Origin: Shouchella oshimensis
Lineage (GTDB): Bacteria; Bacillota; Bacilli; Bacillales; Bacillaceae_D
NCBI RefSeq assembly: GCF_002019765.1
Contig: NZ_KV917380.1
Span: 2,139,486 to 2,203,485 of the forward strand
Length of the DNA stretch: 64,000 nt
Direction of reading: 5' to 3'
Shown: piece by piece, positions 21,519 to 30,287 of the stretch
How positions within the stretch are numbered: the first letter of the stretch is position 1
How the letters are laid out: each line of letters opens with the position of its first letter
Notes under the pieces: model-generated
Database searches by the model: none
The model's input: only the letters and a program-made list of their open reading frames with translations
Told to the model about the DNA's origin: nothing
Position numbers and translations under genes: made by a program

Positions 21519-21890
21519 TTAGGGTGTTTTTTTGTAGTACCCATTCGAAATATAAATATAGATTAAGCCAATTGGAGCAATAACAATTGCAAACATATAC
21601 AAGATAATCATTTTAAACATTTTCCAAGGTATCACAAACAGTAAAGGTAATAGTAATTGGTTCCCTGATAAGAGCAAATCAATAAGGTCATCCCAGACTA
21701 CTGTGGCAAATGGAAACAGAAAAAAGTTTAGTAAGAAGAATAGAAAAACAATAAAATGAAAGTCCCCAGTAAGCATTAATACGTATAAAAACATAGAGAA
21801 AATAAGGGCTCCAAATATGTATGATTTGATAAGGTACCTACGATCCATACCATTGATCATCTTTTTTGCGAAATTGAATATGGTATTCAC
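21519..21890 (-). CDS. Hypothetical small integral membrane protein
   Basis: A 123-residue protein with three or four predicted membrane helices (about 24-45, 46-68, 80-112) and charged ends (N-terminal KKMINGMDRRYLIK, C-terminal YYKKTP). The GTG start at 21890 follows AAGGAGGTGAG, a strong ribosome site. It has its own terminator and no operon partner. The profile is like many Bacillus small membrane proteins of unknown role, and no named family is recognised. Confidence 0.65.
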   Translation of the reverse strand: MNTIFNFAKKMINGMDRRYLIKSYIFGALIFSMFLYVLMLTGDFHFIVFLFFLLNFFLFPFATVVWDDLIDLLLSGNQLLLPLLFVIPWKMFKMIILYMFAIVIAPIGLIYIYISNGYYKKTP

Positions 21891-22184
21891 TAAATCTCAC
21901 CTCCTTGTATTGTATATATCGACATACAATTAAGAAATTAAAGGTTTAATCCTAAGACTAATAGTCTTTCAAGTAAATCAAGACGGACTATTCACTATTA
22001 AACAATAAGAATGATCTTTAGCTTATAGCTAAAAAACCTAAGAACGTTCGCAATGAGGTTAAATAGTGCAGGAAACAAACCCTTTATTTTCTTTAAGTAA
22101 TTAAAATTGAGAATTTCTTTCATAAAAAAGTCGTACAACCTTCTTTCTATGAATAGGCTAAAAATGTGGATGAAGGGAGGGTGT

Positions 22185-22817
22185 ATGATCTTTTTTGGAC
22201 ATGTACTACTCGGGGTATCTCTCGCTGCTCCAATTGGCCCAGTTAATGCAGCTCAACTTGAAAAAGGCCTTAAACATGGTTTTTTACACTCTTGGTTAGT
22301 TGGTTTAGGTGCCATGTTAGCAGATGCGTTGTATATGCTCGCTGTATACATTGGTTTATCTCAATTATTAATGTATGAAGGTGTAAAAGTATTTCTTTGG
22401 TTGTTTGGGTGTTTTGTTCTTCTCTATACAGGAATTGAGACTATAGTCGAAACAGCAAAGTCTAAAAATCAGCTTGCGTATACAAGGAAAAAGCCTTCAT
22501 TGTTCCAATCTTTTGGTACCGGCTTTCTTATCTCTATTTCAAATCCATTGACCATATTATTTTGGTTAGGAATATACGGTTCAGTACTAGCGAAAACATT
22601 AACTTTATACGAGTCATCTCAAATATGGCTATTAAGTAGCGCCATCTTTATAGGGATCACTCTATGGGATTTGTTTATTGCAGTAGTATCAAGCACAGCC
22701 AAATCCTTTGTAAGCGAAAAGACTAAACAGATCATTTCAATTCTATCAGCCATTAGCTTAATAAGTTTTGGATTGTACTTTGGTTATCTAGGGTTAACTT
22801 TATTACTTGGCTCGTAG
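22185..22817 (+). CDS. LysE-family amino acid exporter
   Basis: A 210-residue inner-membrane protein with about six helices. It begins FGHVLLGVSLAAPIGPVNAA, matching the LysE/RhtB translocator N-terminus with its conserved APIGP, and contains a second family motif around SISNPLTILFWLG. Members export amino acids or small metabolites by proton antiport; the substrate here is unknown. I chose ATG 22185, after AAGGGAGG, because longer in-frame starts add a basic stretch not seen in the family. It is a single-gene unit. Confidence 0.85.
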   Translation: MIFFGHVLLGVSLAAPIGPVNAAQLEKGLKHGFLHSWLVGLGAMLADALYMLAVYIGLSQLLMYEGVKVFLWLFGCFVLLYTGIETIVETAKSKNQLAYTRKKPSLFQSFGTGFLISISNPLTILFWLGIYGSVLAKTLTLYESSQIWLLSSAIFIGITLWDLFIAVVSSTAKSFVSEKTKQIISILSAISLISFGLYFGYLGLTLLLGS

Positions 22818-22981
22818 AAATGTTTGATGTTAAAACTGGGCAGTGGAGGAACTATTAGAAGAAAGGATAGAGGCGGTAAGATGATGCTTGAACATGAGAA
22901 AGGGCCGATGCCATAGTATACAAAGCACGACCCTTTCCCAAAAAAACGTCATTTGGCGAAACACAAAGCCGTTTCACCATA

Positions 22982-23185
22982 CTACCTTATTGTGCATGAA
23001 AATGAATAAGTAAGGCTTAAGAAGCTCTTATCCACTTGAACAATCCCGTTATTGTTTAAACATTCATCGCTTGCTGCTGCAATTTCCATACTATTAAAAT
23101 AGATTCTAGCTATTAATAATACTGTCAGACAAACAATGAGTGTAGCTACAATAAGTCCTAGCACAAGATGGTTTTTATGAGACAA
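22982..23185 (-). CDS. Small membrane-anchored protein of a Bacillus-type conserved family
   Basis: A 67-residue protein: a basic N-terminus, one membrane helix (about 8-29) and an exported tail with two cysteines (DECLNNNGIVQVDKSFLSL, then SFSC). That tail pattern recalls short Bacillus proteins of unknown function. The TTG start at 23185 lies about ten bases after AAAGGAG. The cysteine pair could form a disulphide outside the cell. It is a single gene, and its function is unknown. Confidence 0.55.
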   Translation of the reverse strand: MSHKNHLVLGLIVATLIVCLTVLLIARIYFNSMEIAAASDECLNNNGIVQVDKSFLSLTYSFSCTIR

Positions 23186-23377
23186 AAAAATCTCTCCTTT
23201 AAGTACATACTATAGTTAAACAACCGTTTAATGAAACTCTAGTAAAGAAAGGGCACTATTTCAAGGCATATACTAAAAAATAGGTTAAAAGGTGCATGAT
23301 GCGCGTGCTTCTGCATAATTTATGGTCACATTGACTTCACCGTATTAAAGCTCCAAAGAAAAAGGGAGGTGGATTAA

Positions 23378-23577
23378 ATGGCCAATTATGTTTAAGAAAA
23401 CAAGATAAGTAATTTAAGAAAATTGCATCTTTCTATATTTCCTAATTAGATTGTTACAAGTCGGGAAAGGCTTGTAGGGGGTATGTCACCTTTCCAACAT
23501 CGCAAACTGGTTACAAAGCGATATATAGAGCGATTCACGACAAGATTAATAGAAATTTTGATAAAACTTATGAATAG
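23378..23577 (+). pseudogene. Probable decayed gene remnant
   Basis: GGGAGGT lies seven bases before ATG 23378, but the frame stops after five codons (MANYV). About 75 bases on, a different frame is open for some 40 codons and reads like a real protein end (GYVTFPTSQTGYKAIYRAIH, then DKINRNFDKTYE), stopping at 23575-23577. A terminator follows directly. An intact start signal, frame loss and a coding-like tail suggest a frameshifted gene. The family is not recognised. Confidence 0.3.
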
Positions 23578-23581
23578 ATTT

Positions 23582-23612
23582 AAAGATGCTGACACCGGCA
23601 TCTTTTTTTATG
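23582..23612 (+). terminator. Rho-independent terminator
   Basis: AAGATGC and GCATCTT pair around a short loop and are followed by TTTTTTTAT. It sits just after the remnant at 23378-23577. Confidence 0.75.
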
Positions 23613-23705
23613 TTTCCCAACTAATATCTACATGTTGGGAAATAAGTTAAATTCGACAAATCGTATATGATATATGGTAATCTTATCCTAATGGGTTAAT
23701 AATAG

Positions 23706-24809
23706 GTGAAGTGGGTGAGCCTTTTGCACAACAAGATACCATCGTCAGAAGTTGGCGCAAAGATTGTTGAGTGGTATAGCTGTATCTTATCAAATTCCTA
23801 TAAGGAAGCTACGCTGTTGAAGAACGAAGTACAGCAAATGATTAAAAGTATGCAAGAAGACGACAAGATATTAGCTTACTACTCTTTAGTAGAATATAGA
23901 CACAATAATATTCTAGATAAGAGTAGTAAAACTGAACCCCTTGAAGACCAGTTTAAGTTTGTTGAGTCTGAGTTGGATCATTACTTAAAGTATCTATATT
24001 ATTTTGTCAGTGGTCAAGACGAGTTTAACAAACAAAAATATCGGACAGCCGTTAAAATGTTCCGTAAGGCTGAGAGATTATTAGAAAATGTAAAAGATGA
24101 AACAGAAGAAGCTGATTTTTTAGGTTATATGGGTTATGCATATTATCGTATTGACCAGTACTTATTTGCGTTATCCTATTTAGAGCAAGCCGAAACAGCT
24201 TTTAGACGACTAGGATCAGTTTATAACGCTGTTAATAACAAGCAGGTAGCAGGAGCAATTTATGTAGAGTTAAAGCAATACGAAAAAGGAGAGCAAATAT
24301 TACAAGAGTGTCTTGAAGAAAGTGAATCATCAACGATGACTGGCATAATACTAAAAGCGATTGGACTTAGCAAATTCACTCAATCTAAGTACGAATCAGC
24401 AGTATATTACTTTCAAAAAGCGTTAGAGATTGAGGAAATTAATAACTCTTACTATGGCATGAAGGCACTTACCGAGCTTTCACATGCTCAATTTAAACTT
24501 GAAAAGATTGAAGAAGCAAGAAATACGTTTAAAAAAGCTAAGGCTAGTGCTCAATTTTACGAAAGCTTCGAATTTAAAGCTCGATGCAAGTTTATTGAAG
24601 GGCTTTACATATTAGATAATCAAAATATGGTGGATGAATCTATTAACGAACTGATCGAGGAAGGTTTATTGTTTGAAGTGTGTGAACTTGCAGAAGAACT
24701 AATTGAAATATATGAGAAAAAAGGCGATAATGAAAATGTAATTAAGTACTATAAAATTGCATATAGTGCGAAATTAAAACCCGAAATGATTGGAGATGGT
24801 CAAGAATGA
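23706..24809 (+). CDS. Rap-family TPR regulator (response regulator aspartate phosphatase)
   Basis: A 367-residue all-helical protein. It begins, after a short lead, with IPSSEVGAKIVEWYSCI, the Rap N-terminal three-helix bundle; from about 95 onward come tetratricopeptide repeats (for example YYRIDQYLFALSYLEQAE, SAVYYFQKALEIEEI). Raps dephosphorylate Spo0F-like regulators or bind ComA-type activators and are inhibited by a Phr peptide. The listed GTG has a weak ribosome site; TTG 23724, after GTGGGTGAG, would give a start closer to the family's usual one. The stop overlaps the ATG of a Phr-like gene, the classical rap-phr arrangement. The target is not identifiable. Confidence 0.88.
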   Translation: MKWVSLLHNKIPSSEVGAKIVEWYSCILSNSYKEATLLKNEVQQMIKSMQEDDKILAYYSLVEYRHNNILDKSSKTEPLEDQFKFVESELDHYLKYLYYFVSGQDEFNKQKYRTAVKMFRKAERLLENVKDETEEADFLGYMGYAYYRIDQYLFALSYLEQAETAFRRLGSVYNAVNNKQVAGAIYVELKQYEKGEQILQECLEESESSTMTGIILKAIGLSKFTQSKYESAVYYFQKALEIEEINNSYYGMKALTELSHAQFKLEKIEEARNTFKKAKASAQFYESFEFKARCKFIEGLYILDNQNMVDESINELIEEGLLFEVCELAEELIEIYEKKGDNENVIKYYKIAYSAKLKPEMIGDGQE

Positions 24810-24931
24810 AGAAGTATTTGGTTGCCTTATTTACAATTGCTTTTTTAACAATAATACCAATCTCAACGGAAAATGCAGATTTAGTTGACAATTCAACCCT
24901 TGAAACAAAAAGTAAGACAGATTACGGATAA
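24806..24931 (+). CDS. Phr-type signalling peptide precursor
   Basis: A 41-residue pre-peptide: basic start (MKKYLVALFTIAFLTIIPIS), a hydrophobic signal region, then a polar tail ending TLETKSKTDYG. The ATG overlaps the Rap stop codon (ATGA), so the two are translationally coupled. Phr precursors are secreted, trimmed and re-imported by Opp as a C-terminal penta- or hexapeptide; here that would be KTDYG or SKTDYG. The size, position and layout support the call; the exact mature peptide is inferred. Confidence 0.82.
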   Translation: MKKYLVALFTIAFLTIIPISTENADLVDNSTLETKSKTDYG

Positions 24932-24963
24932 AAACAATTATTTCATATTTTTAAAGCAACCTA

Positions 24964-25005
24964 TTGTAAAAAGAAGACCATAAACACGAGGTCTTCTTTT
25001 TACAA
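24964..25005 (+). terminator. Terminator of the rap-phr operon
   Basis: Perfect 16-base arms TTGTAAAAAGAAGACC and GGTCTTCTTTTTACAA around a 10-base loop; the T run lies inside the right arm. Confidence 0.85.
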
Positions 25006-25286
25006 TTCATCTGACCTTAACTATACTGGGTGTTATAGTCATTTTTGGAGGCGCAGAAATCGATTACTAGTCATAGCAATTTGTCTTTTATAGAGAAAGT
25101 AAAAGAATTTAAACTTTTGTTCTTTTTCATATACACATATGGTTTCCATAGACTTTAATTATGTTTCATTAAATTTCATCTTTCGTCTCAAAAATTTAAG
25201 TAATCTTAGGTTTTGAGACATTTTCATGCTTTATTACTTAAGTTCCTGTAATGTATATTATGTAAACTTATAAATAAACGTAAGCA

Positions 25287-25316
25287 AAAAAGAGGATGAA
25301 TATTCACCCTCTTCTT
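25287..25316 (-). terminator. Terminator hairpin, minus strand
   Basis: AAGAGGATGAAT and ATTCACCCTCTT form a hairpin with one G-U pair, and on the minus strand a run of six T follows. It could end transcripts from 25331-25715. Confidence 0.55.
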
Positions 25317-25330
25317 CTCTCATATACGCA

Positions 25331-25435
25331 TTACTGTGTTAAGTGGAATAAGAATGCAAAAGCAGATACAAAAACGGCAATAATGCTTATTCAGCCAAAG
25401 TGCGTTTAGGTTTCAAAATCTTTTCTTTTATTCAT
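25331..25435 (-). pseudogene. Remnant of a small membrane-protein gene with internal stops
   Basis: On the minus strand one frame reads MNKRKDFET, stop, THFG, stop, then ISIIAVFVSAFAFLFHLTQ and a final stop. The last part is a clear membrane helix and the start is basic, as in small membrane proteins, but TAA and TGA interrupt it. It may be a decayed small gene; chance is possible. Confidence 0.2.
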
Positions 25436-25490
25436 CTCAATTCTTCTTAGAATAAATGTCGATAGATAGTGTATCAATTTGCTTGCTATT

Positions 25491-25715
25491 TTAAGAAGAA
25501 GTCATTTTGTCATTTTCATCAATTTCGATCTCTATAGACTTAACATTTTGCCATGTCGTTTCTAAAAAGGTATCTTCACTGTCATTGACTTCAATTCTAG
25601 CATTATCTTCAATTTTAGTTATCATTGTATATAAAAAGGCAATTACATCAGCTCTACTACCTTTCGGGGTCACCATTTCATTGGTACCATTATCAAAAGT
25701 TAACTTAACTCTCAT
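25491..25715 (-). CDS. Hypothetical small acidic protein
   Basis: A 74-residue soluble protein, net acidic, with an N-terminal beta-hairpin pattern (MRVKLTFDNGTNEMV), a helix (ADVIAFLYTMITKIE) and a closing strand (VKSIEIEIDEN). The ATG follows AGAGGGATTCT. It is a single gene and no family is recognised. The compact beta-alpha-beta pattern and the intact frame argue that it is real. Confidence 0.55.
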   Translation of the reverse strand: MRVKLTFDNGTNEMVTPKGSRADVIAFLYTMITKIEDNARIEVNDSEDTFLETTWQNVKSIEIEIDENDKMTSS

Positions 25716-25975
25716 AGAATCCCTCTCATCTTTATGTATTTGTATTAACTCTTTATTATTCTGTACTTGAATTTAAGTTTCTTTACTCCCAATACTGAAT
25801 ATGGTAACGAAAAGATTAAATTTACTTTATTTAGCGAGTTTACTACCACTTAAAATATAACATCCTCCATTTGACTTTTGTTTAAATTTGTAAATTGATT
25901 TAACCCTCCAATACGGTTATAGCTTTTCGTTCGACAAGCTTGCTAAGAAATTTAGAATCTATATGAATAGATTAA

Positions 25976-26019
25976 AAAAGCCTCTAAACATAAGCCTAGA
26001 CTTAGTTTTGAGGCAAAAA
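25976..26019 (-). terminator. Terminator downstream of the XRE gene
   Basis: GCCTC/GAGGC arms with further pairing inside (AAAC/GTTT and TAAG/CTTA); on the minus strand the hairpin is followed by TTTTTT. It lies about 115 bases past the XRE stop. The surrounding 25716-26133 shows no other feature I can support. Confidence 0.65.
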
Positions 26020-26133
26020 TAGAGAAATGAGTAAGCGTAATTTGTTTACATTTTTGTATCAATTGTTGCGTTAACATTTTATTTGGTAAATCATATGTGT
26101 CTCTGGTATTACCGCCAAAACGTAATAAGATTA

Positions 26134-26373
26134 TTAGCCTTTCCTGTCTTTCGGCAAAAGGTCTCGAACAAGCATTTCCATTGTTAAAGTATCAATAATC
26201 ATCATATAATCATCGACATGTGCTCTAGACATTCCTCTTTCTAGCTTTCTGATTAGGGTCTGATTTAATCCAGTTCTTTTTGCTAACTCAACTCTACTAA
26301 TACCTAACATTTTTCTCATCTCAACCATCTTCTCAACCATCTGGTCAAGATTCTCATCACTCATCTTTTTCAT
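26134..26373 (-). CDS. XRE-family helix-turn-helix regulator
   Basis: A 79-residue cytoplasmic protein that is almost only an XRE/Cro helix-turn-helix (about residues 20-62). The DNA-reading part is LGISRVELAKRTGLNQTLI, followed by RKLERG; a short helical N-terminus (ENLDQMVEKMVEMRKM) may dimerise. The ATG follows AAAGGGG. It is a single gene with no operon partner, and its targets are not visible. Small XRE proteins of this kind often regulate their own or adjacent genes. Confidence 0.8.
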   Translation of the reverse strand: MKKMSDENLDQMVEKMVEMRKMLGISRVELAKRTGLNQTLIRKLERGMSRAHVDDYMMIIDTLTMEMLVRDLLPKDRKG

Positions 26374-26656
26374 TCCAGAGCCCCTTTTTTCAAATAAATC
26401 ATTTATAGTTATGTAATGATTGAATATTCACGATTTTTTTGTAACACTGTGTTAAAATTGTTCATTCCATTATAATTTATTTTACCTATAACGAAAACCC
26501 TAAAATAGAAAAATTCTCTCTCATTTGGCAGCTAATTTAAGGCTGATTTCGTTACTTGTATCGGCATCTGATTTTTATAAGGATACGACTCTTTTTCAAA
26601 AAAAGTGAAACGTATTTACCTGTTTGGTCGTAAGAAAAGTAGGAGGATTGATACGT

Positions 26657-27355
26657 ATGCATTTACTTGCTGAACAACTGTTTGTGTTATCCCTTGACCC
26701 CCATAAAAAGAAACCGTACGCGCGCTCAGCCGCTTCGCTTTCTTATGGCCTAGCTGCAGCGATCCTTACCGATCTGCTTGTCGATTCCCTTATTGAAGTC
26801 CGTCATAAAAAAATTGTTCCATTGTCTAAGAAAGCAGCAGATCCTCTATTAGAGGAGACCCTTATGTTAATGAACAACTCAAAGCCAAAAACGCCTGAAT
26901 ACTGGGTTACAGCATTGCCATCAAGACTAGATAACATCCAGCATACAATTGCTCGGAAGCTTGAAAACAGTACTATTTTGACTGTGAACAAAAAGTATAT
27001 TTTAGGACTATTTCCATCATTCACTTATGAGTGCAAACAAGAGAATTTAATCCCTATCGTTCGTGAACGATTCGTAACCATTTTGGAGAAAACAAATCAA
27101 CAAGAACCTTTAAACAAAACTGAAGAGCGACACCTAATGTTACTATCTCTTCTTCACTCAAGTAAGCTAGTAGACATTGTATTCACGGATCGTAATGAAG
27201 CAAAAAAGATTGAAAAGCAAGTTAAACATTTGAACAAAAACCTTCCATTATCAAAATCCGTTAAGATGGCAACAGAGTTTATTGATACATCCATAACAAT
27301 GGCGATTGCAACGGCAGTCGTTACCTCAACAACCTCCTCTTCATCAGACGCGTAG
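26657..27355 (+). CDS. GPP34 (GOLPH3-like) phosphoprotein family protein
   Basis: A 232-residue cytoplasmic protein of the GPP34 family, homologous to eukaryotic Golgi phosphoprotein 3/Vps74. The signature N-terminus is LLAEQLFVLSLDPHKKKP followed by SLSYGLAAAILTDLLVDSLI, and the LLSLLHSSKLVD segment matches the family helix bundle. GOLPH3 binds phosphoinositides; bacterial members have no settled function. I chose ATG 26657, ten bases after AGGAGG, over an in-frame GTG at 26624. The protein ends in a Thr/Ser-rich tail (TTSSSSDA). It is a single gene with its own terminator. Confidence 0.82.
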   Translation: MHLLAEQLFVLSLDPHKKKPYARSAASLSYGLAAAILTDLLVDSLIEVRHKKIVPLSKKAADPLLEETLMLMNNSKPKTPEYWVTALPSRLDNIQHTIARKLENSTILTVNKKYILGLFPSFTYECKQENLIPIVRERFVTILEKTNQQEPLNKTEERHLMLLSLLHSSKLVDIVFTDRNEAKKIEKQVKHLNKNLPLSKSVKMATEFIDTSITMAIATAVVTSTTSSSSDA

Positions 27356-27388
27356 AGAGAAGACATTCATCTCTTATACGCGTTTTTT
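27348..27388 (+). terminator. Terminator of the GPP34 gene
   Basis: ACGCGTAGAGAGA pairs with TCTCTTATACGCGT (one bulge), followed by TTTTTT. The stop codon lies in the left arm. The following 27389-27657 holds no gene and no riboswitch fold I recognise. Confidence 0.85.
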
Positions 27389-27657
27389 ACTAGCTTTCCT
27401 TCCCTATTTATGTTAAAAATGAATATATTCACCTCTTTGTCTGGGTATACGTCACCCTATCCCCCATGATGTTTTTTCTCTTCCAATTCTTCTCTGAAAG
27501 GAGGCTTGTCTTCCAACTCATTTTTTACGTTTTGTAACATATAATCTAACACTGTTGTTGAATTTTGAATTTTTCGGCTTTATTGTAAGTGGATAAACTT
27601 AGTCAGCAACGGCTTTATGCAGCATTTCGTTACGATCTCAAAAAAGGAGGCGTTTCC

Positions 27658-29007
27658 ATGCATTTGTTAGACAAGTTACAGGTGAATTTTGAAGAAGTGG
27701 AACCCCCACTCTCTAGCCAAGAAGCAATAGACGAGGCAACTCGTTGTTTGTATTGCTACGATGCTCCTTGCATTACCGCTTGTCCCACAGGTATTGACAT
27801 TCCCGGCTTCATTAAAAAAATTACGACTGCCAATTTAATTGGCTCTGCTCGAACCATAATGGAAGCTAATCCTGTAGGAGCTAGCTGTGCCAGAGTCTGT
27901 CCTACTGAGGAACTGTGTGAAGGTGCTTGTGTGTTGAACCATTCTTCTAAAGCGATTTCAATTGGCAAATTACAGCGATTTGCAACGGACTGGGCTATTC
28001 ATAATAAGAAAATCCTTTTTAAAGCAGGCAAAAAAACGAATCAAAGTGTAGCCATCGTTGGCAGTGGACCGGCTGGTTTATCTGCTGCACGAGAGCTTGC
28101 TCGTCTCGGCTACCATGTCACCATTTTCGAAAAAGACTCCGAAGCTGGTGGTTTAGACACATATGGCATTGTATCGTTTCGATTACCAAAGAAAATCTCT
28201 TATTGGGAGGTCGAACAAGTTAAGTCTCTCGGTGTTACGATACAAACAAATACGTGTGTCGGCGAAGACATTACTCTTGATGAATTAAAAAGCTCATATG
28301 ATGCAGTTATTCTCGCGATCGGAATGGGAAGCGTCCCTTCTCTAGGCATTCCGGGAGAACAAGCACAAGAGGTTTATGATGCCATTGATTTTGTGAAAGC
28401 AACGAAAACCGATGAGCTCGCTACTCATTTTTCTGGAAGGAAAGGTGTAGTCATTGGAGCTGGGAATACGGCTATTGATGGTGCAACATGTGCGGTTCGT
28501 TTAGGAGCTTCTAATGTAAAAATCCTTTACCGTCGTACCGAAGACGAAATGACAGCTTATGATTTTGAATATACCTTTGCCAAGCAGGATGGCGTTGAAT
28601 TTCGCTGGCTTCACTCCCCTACTCGCATTCTTCTTGATGAGAATGGATCTGTAACTGGAGTGGAATGTATGCAAATGACCCTTGGAGAAGCAGACCAAGA
28701 TGGACGGCGTCGGCCGATTCCAAGTGGTCATACTACCGTCATCGCCACAGATTTTGTCGTTCGAGCAATTGGGCAATCTCGTTACAGTTGGCTTGATCAG
28801 GCTAACATTCACACAAAGAATGGGATAATTACGATTGATGAGCAATTTAAAACAACTACTGAAGGTGTATATGCATGTGGTGATGTGATCTTCGGTGATG
28901 GACAAGGTGAAGCAATGGTCGTCTCTGCAGCTGAGCAAGGAAAACAAACGGCTTATTCCATTCATCAAAACCTAGCAGACATACGTAAGGAGGCACATTA
29001 TGGCTGA
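27658..29007 (+). CDS. preT: Dihydropyrimidine dehydrogenase (NAD) flavin/iron-sulfur subunit PreT
   Basis: A 449-residue subunit that takes electrons from NAD(P)H via FAD and [4Fe-4S] clusters for uracil/thymine reduction in the cytoplasm. The N-terminal cluster cysteines are in CLYCYDAPCITACPTG (Cys30, 33, 38, 42) and CARVCPTEELCEGAC; a GSGPAGLSAARELARLG nucleotide fold follows near 140, and the NAD site GAGNTAIDGA lies further on. ATG 27658 follows AAAGGAGG; upstream in-frame GTG 27589 has none. It overlaps preA by eight bases and is the first gene of a five-step pyrimidine operon. Confidence 0.95.
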   Translation: MHLLDKLQVNFEEVEPPLSSQEAIDEATRCLYCYDAPCITACPTGIDIPGFIKKITTANLIGSARTIMEANPVGASCARVCPTEELCEGACVLNHSSKAISIGKLQRFATDWAIHNKKILFKAGKKTNQSVAIVGSGPAGLSAARELARLGYHVTIFEKDSEAGGLDTYGIVSFRLPKKISYWEVEQVKSLGVTIQTNTCVGEDITLDELKSSYDAVILAIGMGSVPSLGIPGEQAQEVYDAIDFVKATKTDELATHFSGRKGVVIGAGNTAIDGATCAVRLGASNVKILYRRTEDEMTAYDFEYTFAKQDGVEFRWLHSPTRILLDENGSVTGVECMQMTLGEADQDGRRRPIPSGHTTVIATDFVVRAIGQSRYSWLDQANIHTKNGIITIDEQFKTTTEGVYACGDVIFGDGQGEAMVVSAAEQGKQTAYSIHQNLADIRKEAHYG

Positions 29008-30274
29008 TCTTTATAGCAATCTTGCTGGTATCTCCTCTCCTAATCCCTTTTGGCTTGCAAGTGCACCTCCAACAAATTCAGGCTATCAAGTTCAGCGTGC
29101 CTTTGAAGCAGGTTGGGGTGGCGCCGTGTGGAAAACGTTAGGGGAACCAATCATCAACTCCACCTCCCGATTTGCTGCTGTTCACTTCAATGGTCAGCGT
29201 GTAGCAGGTTTTAATAACATTGAATTAATTTCTGATCGTCCTCTTGAGACTAATTTGCGTGAAATCGAGGAGACGAAAAAACGGTTTCCTGATCATGCGA
29301 TAGTTGCTTCTCTAATGGTCGAACCAAAGCAAGACAAATGGCATGAAATTGTTAAAAAAGTGGAAGCTGTTGGTGTAGATGGCTTAGAGCTAAATTTTGG
29401 GTGCCCTCACGGTATGGCTGAACGTGGCATGGGCGCAGCATCTGGTCAGGTACCAGAGCTAGTGCAGAAACAAACAGAATGGGTAAAAGAAGTGGCTCAG
29501 ACCCCTGTGATTGTTAAACTAACACCAAATATTACAGATATCACTGTAACAGCAGAATCTGCTGTGCAAGGTGGAGCGGATGCGATTAGTTTAATTAATA
29601 CAATTAACAGCTTGGCCGGCGTCGACATTCACTCGTGGCAGACGGTGCCGAATGTCGATGGACTAGGAACTCACGGTGGCTATTGTGGGCCTGCCGTCAA
29701 GCCTATTGCGCTTCATATGTTAGGTGACTGTGCTAGGAATCCACAGGTGACGGTGCCGATTTCCGGGATTGGTGGCATAGCGAATTGGCAAAACGCTGTT
29801 GAATTTTTGTTAATGGGTGCGACTAATGTACAAGTTTGTACAGCGGCCATGCATCATGGATTTCGGATTGTAGAAGACATGATTGACGGTCTCTCCACAT
29901 ACCTAGATGACAAGGGTCTTTCCTCTGTTCGCGATTTAACCGGTAAATCGGTACAGCGCTACTCTGACTGGGGCAATGTGAATCTTAACCATCAAGTGGT
30001 CGCGTCTATTCATACAGATGTATGTATTAACTGTAATAAGTGCCATATTTCATGTGAAGACACGGCTCATCAATGTATTGAACGATTTGTTGACGAAAAA
30101 GGAGCGCCCTATTTAAAAGTAAACGAAGATGAATGTGTTGGCTGTAATTTATGTTCCATTGTTTGCCCAGTGGATGGCGCAATTGATATGGTCGTGAAAG
30201 AAAATGGCCTACCTCCTATGTCGTGGAATGATCGTCAAAGCAGCATGGCGTCAATGAAATCCCCTCAATCTTAA
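29000..30274 (+). CDS. preA: Dihydropyrimidine dehydrogenase catalytic subunit PreA
   Basis: A 424-residue FMN enzyme that reduces uracil or thymine to the dihydro form. A dihydroorotate-dehydrogenase-like barrel (LNFGCPHGMAERGMG with the active-site loop; ISGIGGIANW near the FMN phosphate site) is followed by a ferredoxin domain with two 4Fe-4S clusters (CINCNKCHISC and CVGCNLCSIVCPVDG). The ATG lies seven bases after AAGGAGG and overlaps the end of preT, so the two are coupled and form the PreTA complex. It begins the reductive pathway completed by the genes downstream. Confidence 0.95.
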   Translation: MADLYSNLAGISSPNPFWLASAPPTNSGYQVQRAFEAGWGGAVWKTLGEPIINSTSRFAAVHFNGQRVAGFNNIELISDRPLETNLREIEETKKRFPDHAIVASLMVEPKQDKWHEIVKKVEAVGVDGLELNFGCPHGMAERGMGAASGQVPELVQKQTEWVKEVAQTPVIVKLTPNITDITVTAESAVQGGADAISLINTINSLAGVDIHSWQTVPNVDGLGTHGGYCGPAVKPIALHMLGDCARNPQVTVPISGIGGIANWQNAVEFLLMGATNVQVCTAAMHHGFRIVEDMIDGLSTYLDDKGLSSVRDLTGKSVQRYSDWGNVNLNHQVVASIHTDVCINCNKCHISCEDTAHQCIERFVDEKGAPYLKVNEDECVGCNLCSIVCPVDGAIDMVVKENGLPPMSWNDRQSSMASMKSPQS

Positions 30275-30287
30275 GGAGTGAGCGTTT

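Noticed and set aside
23400-23577. Transposase fragment
   Set aside because: A shifted frame is basic and looked IS-like at first, but no transposase motif is present.
27589-27657. GTG start extending PreT by 23 residues
   Set aside because: AAAGGAGG precedes ATG 27658, which matches the family start; the GTG has no ribosome site.
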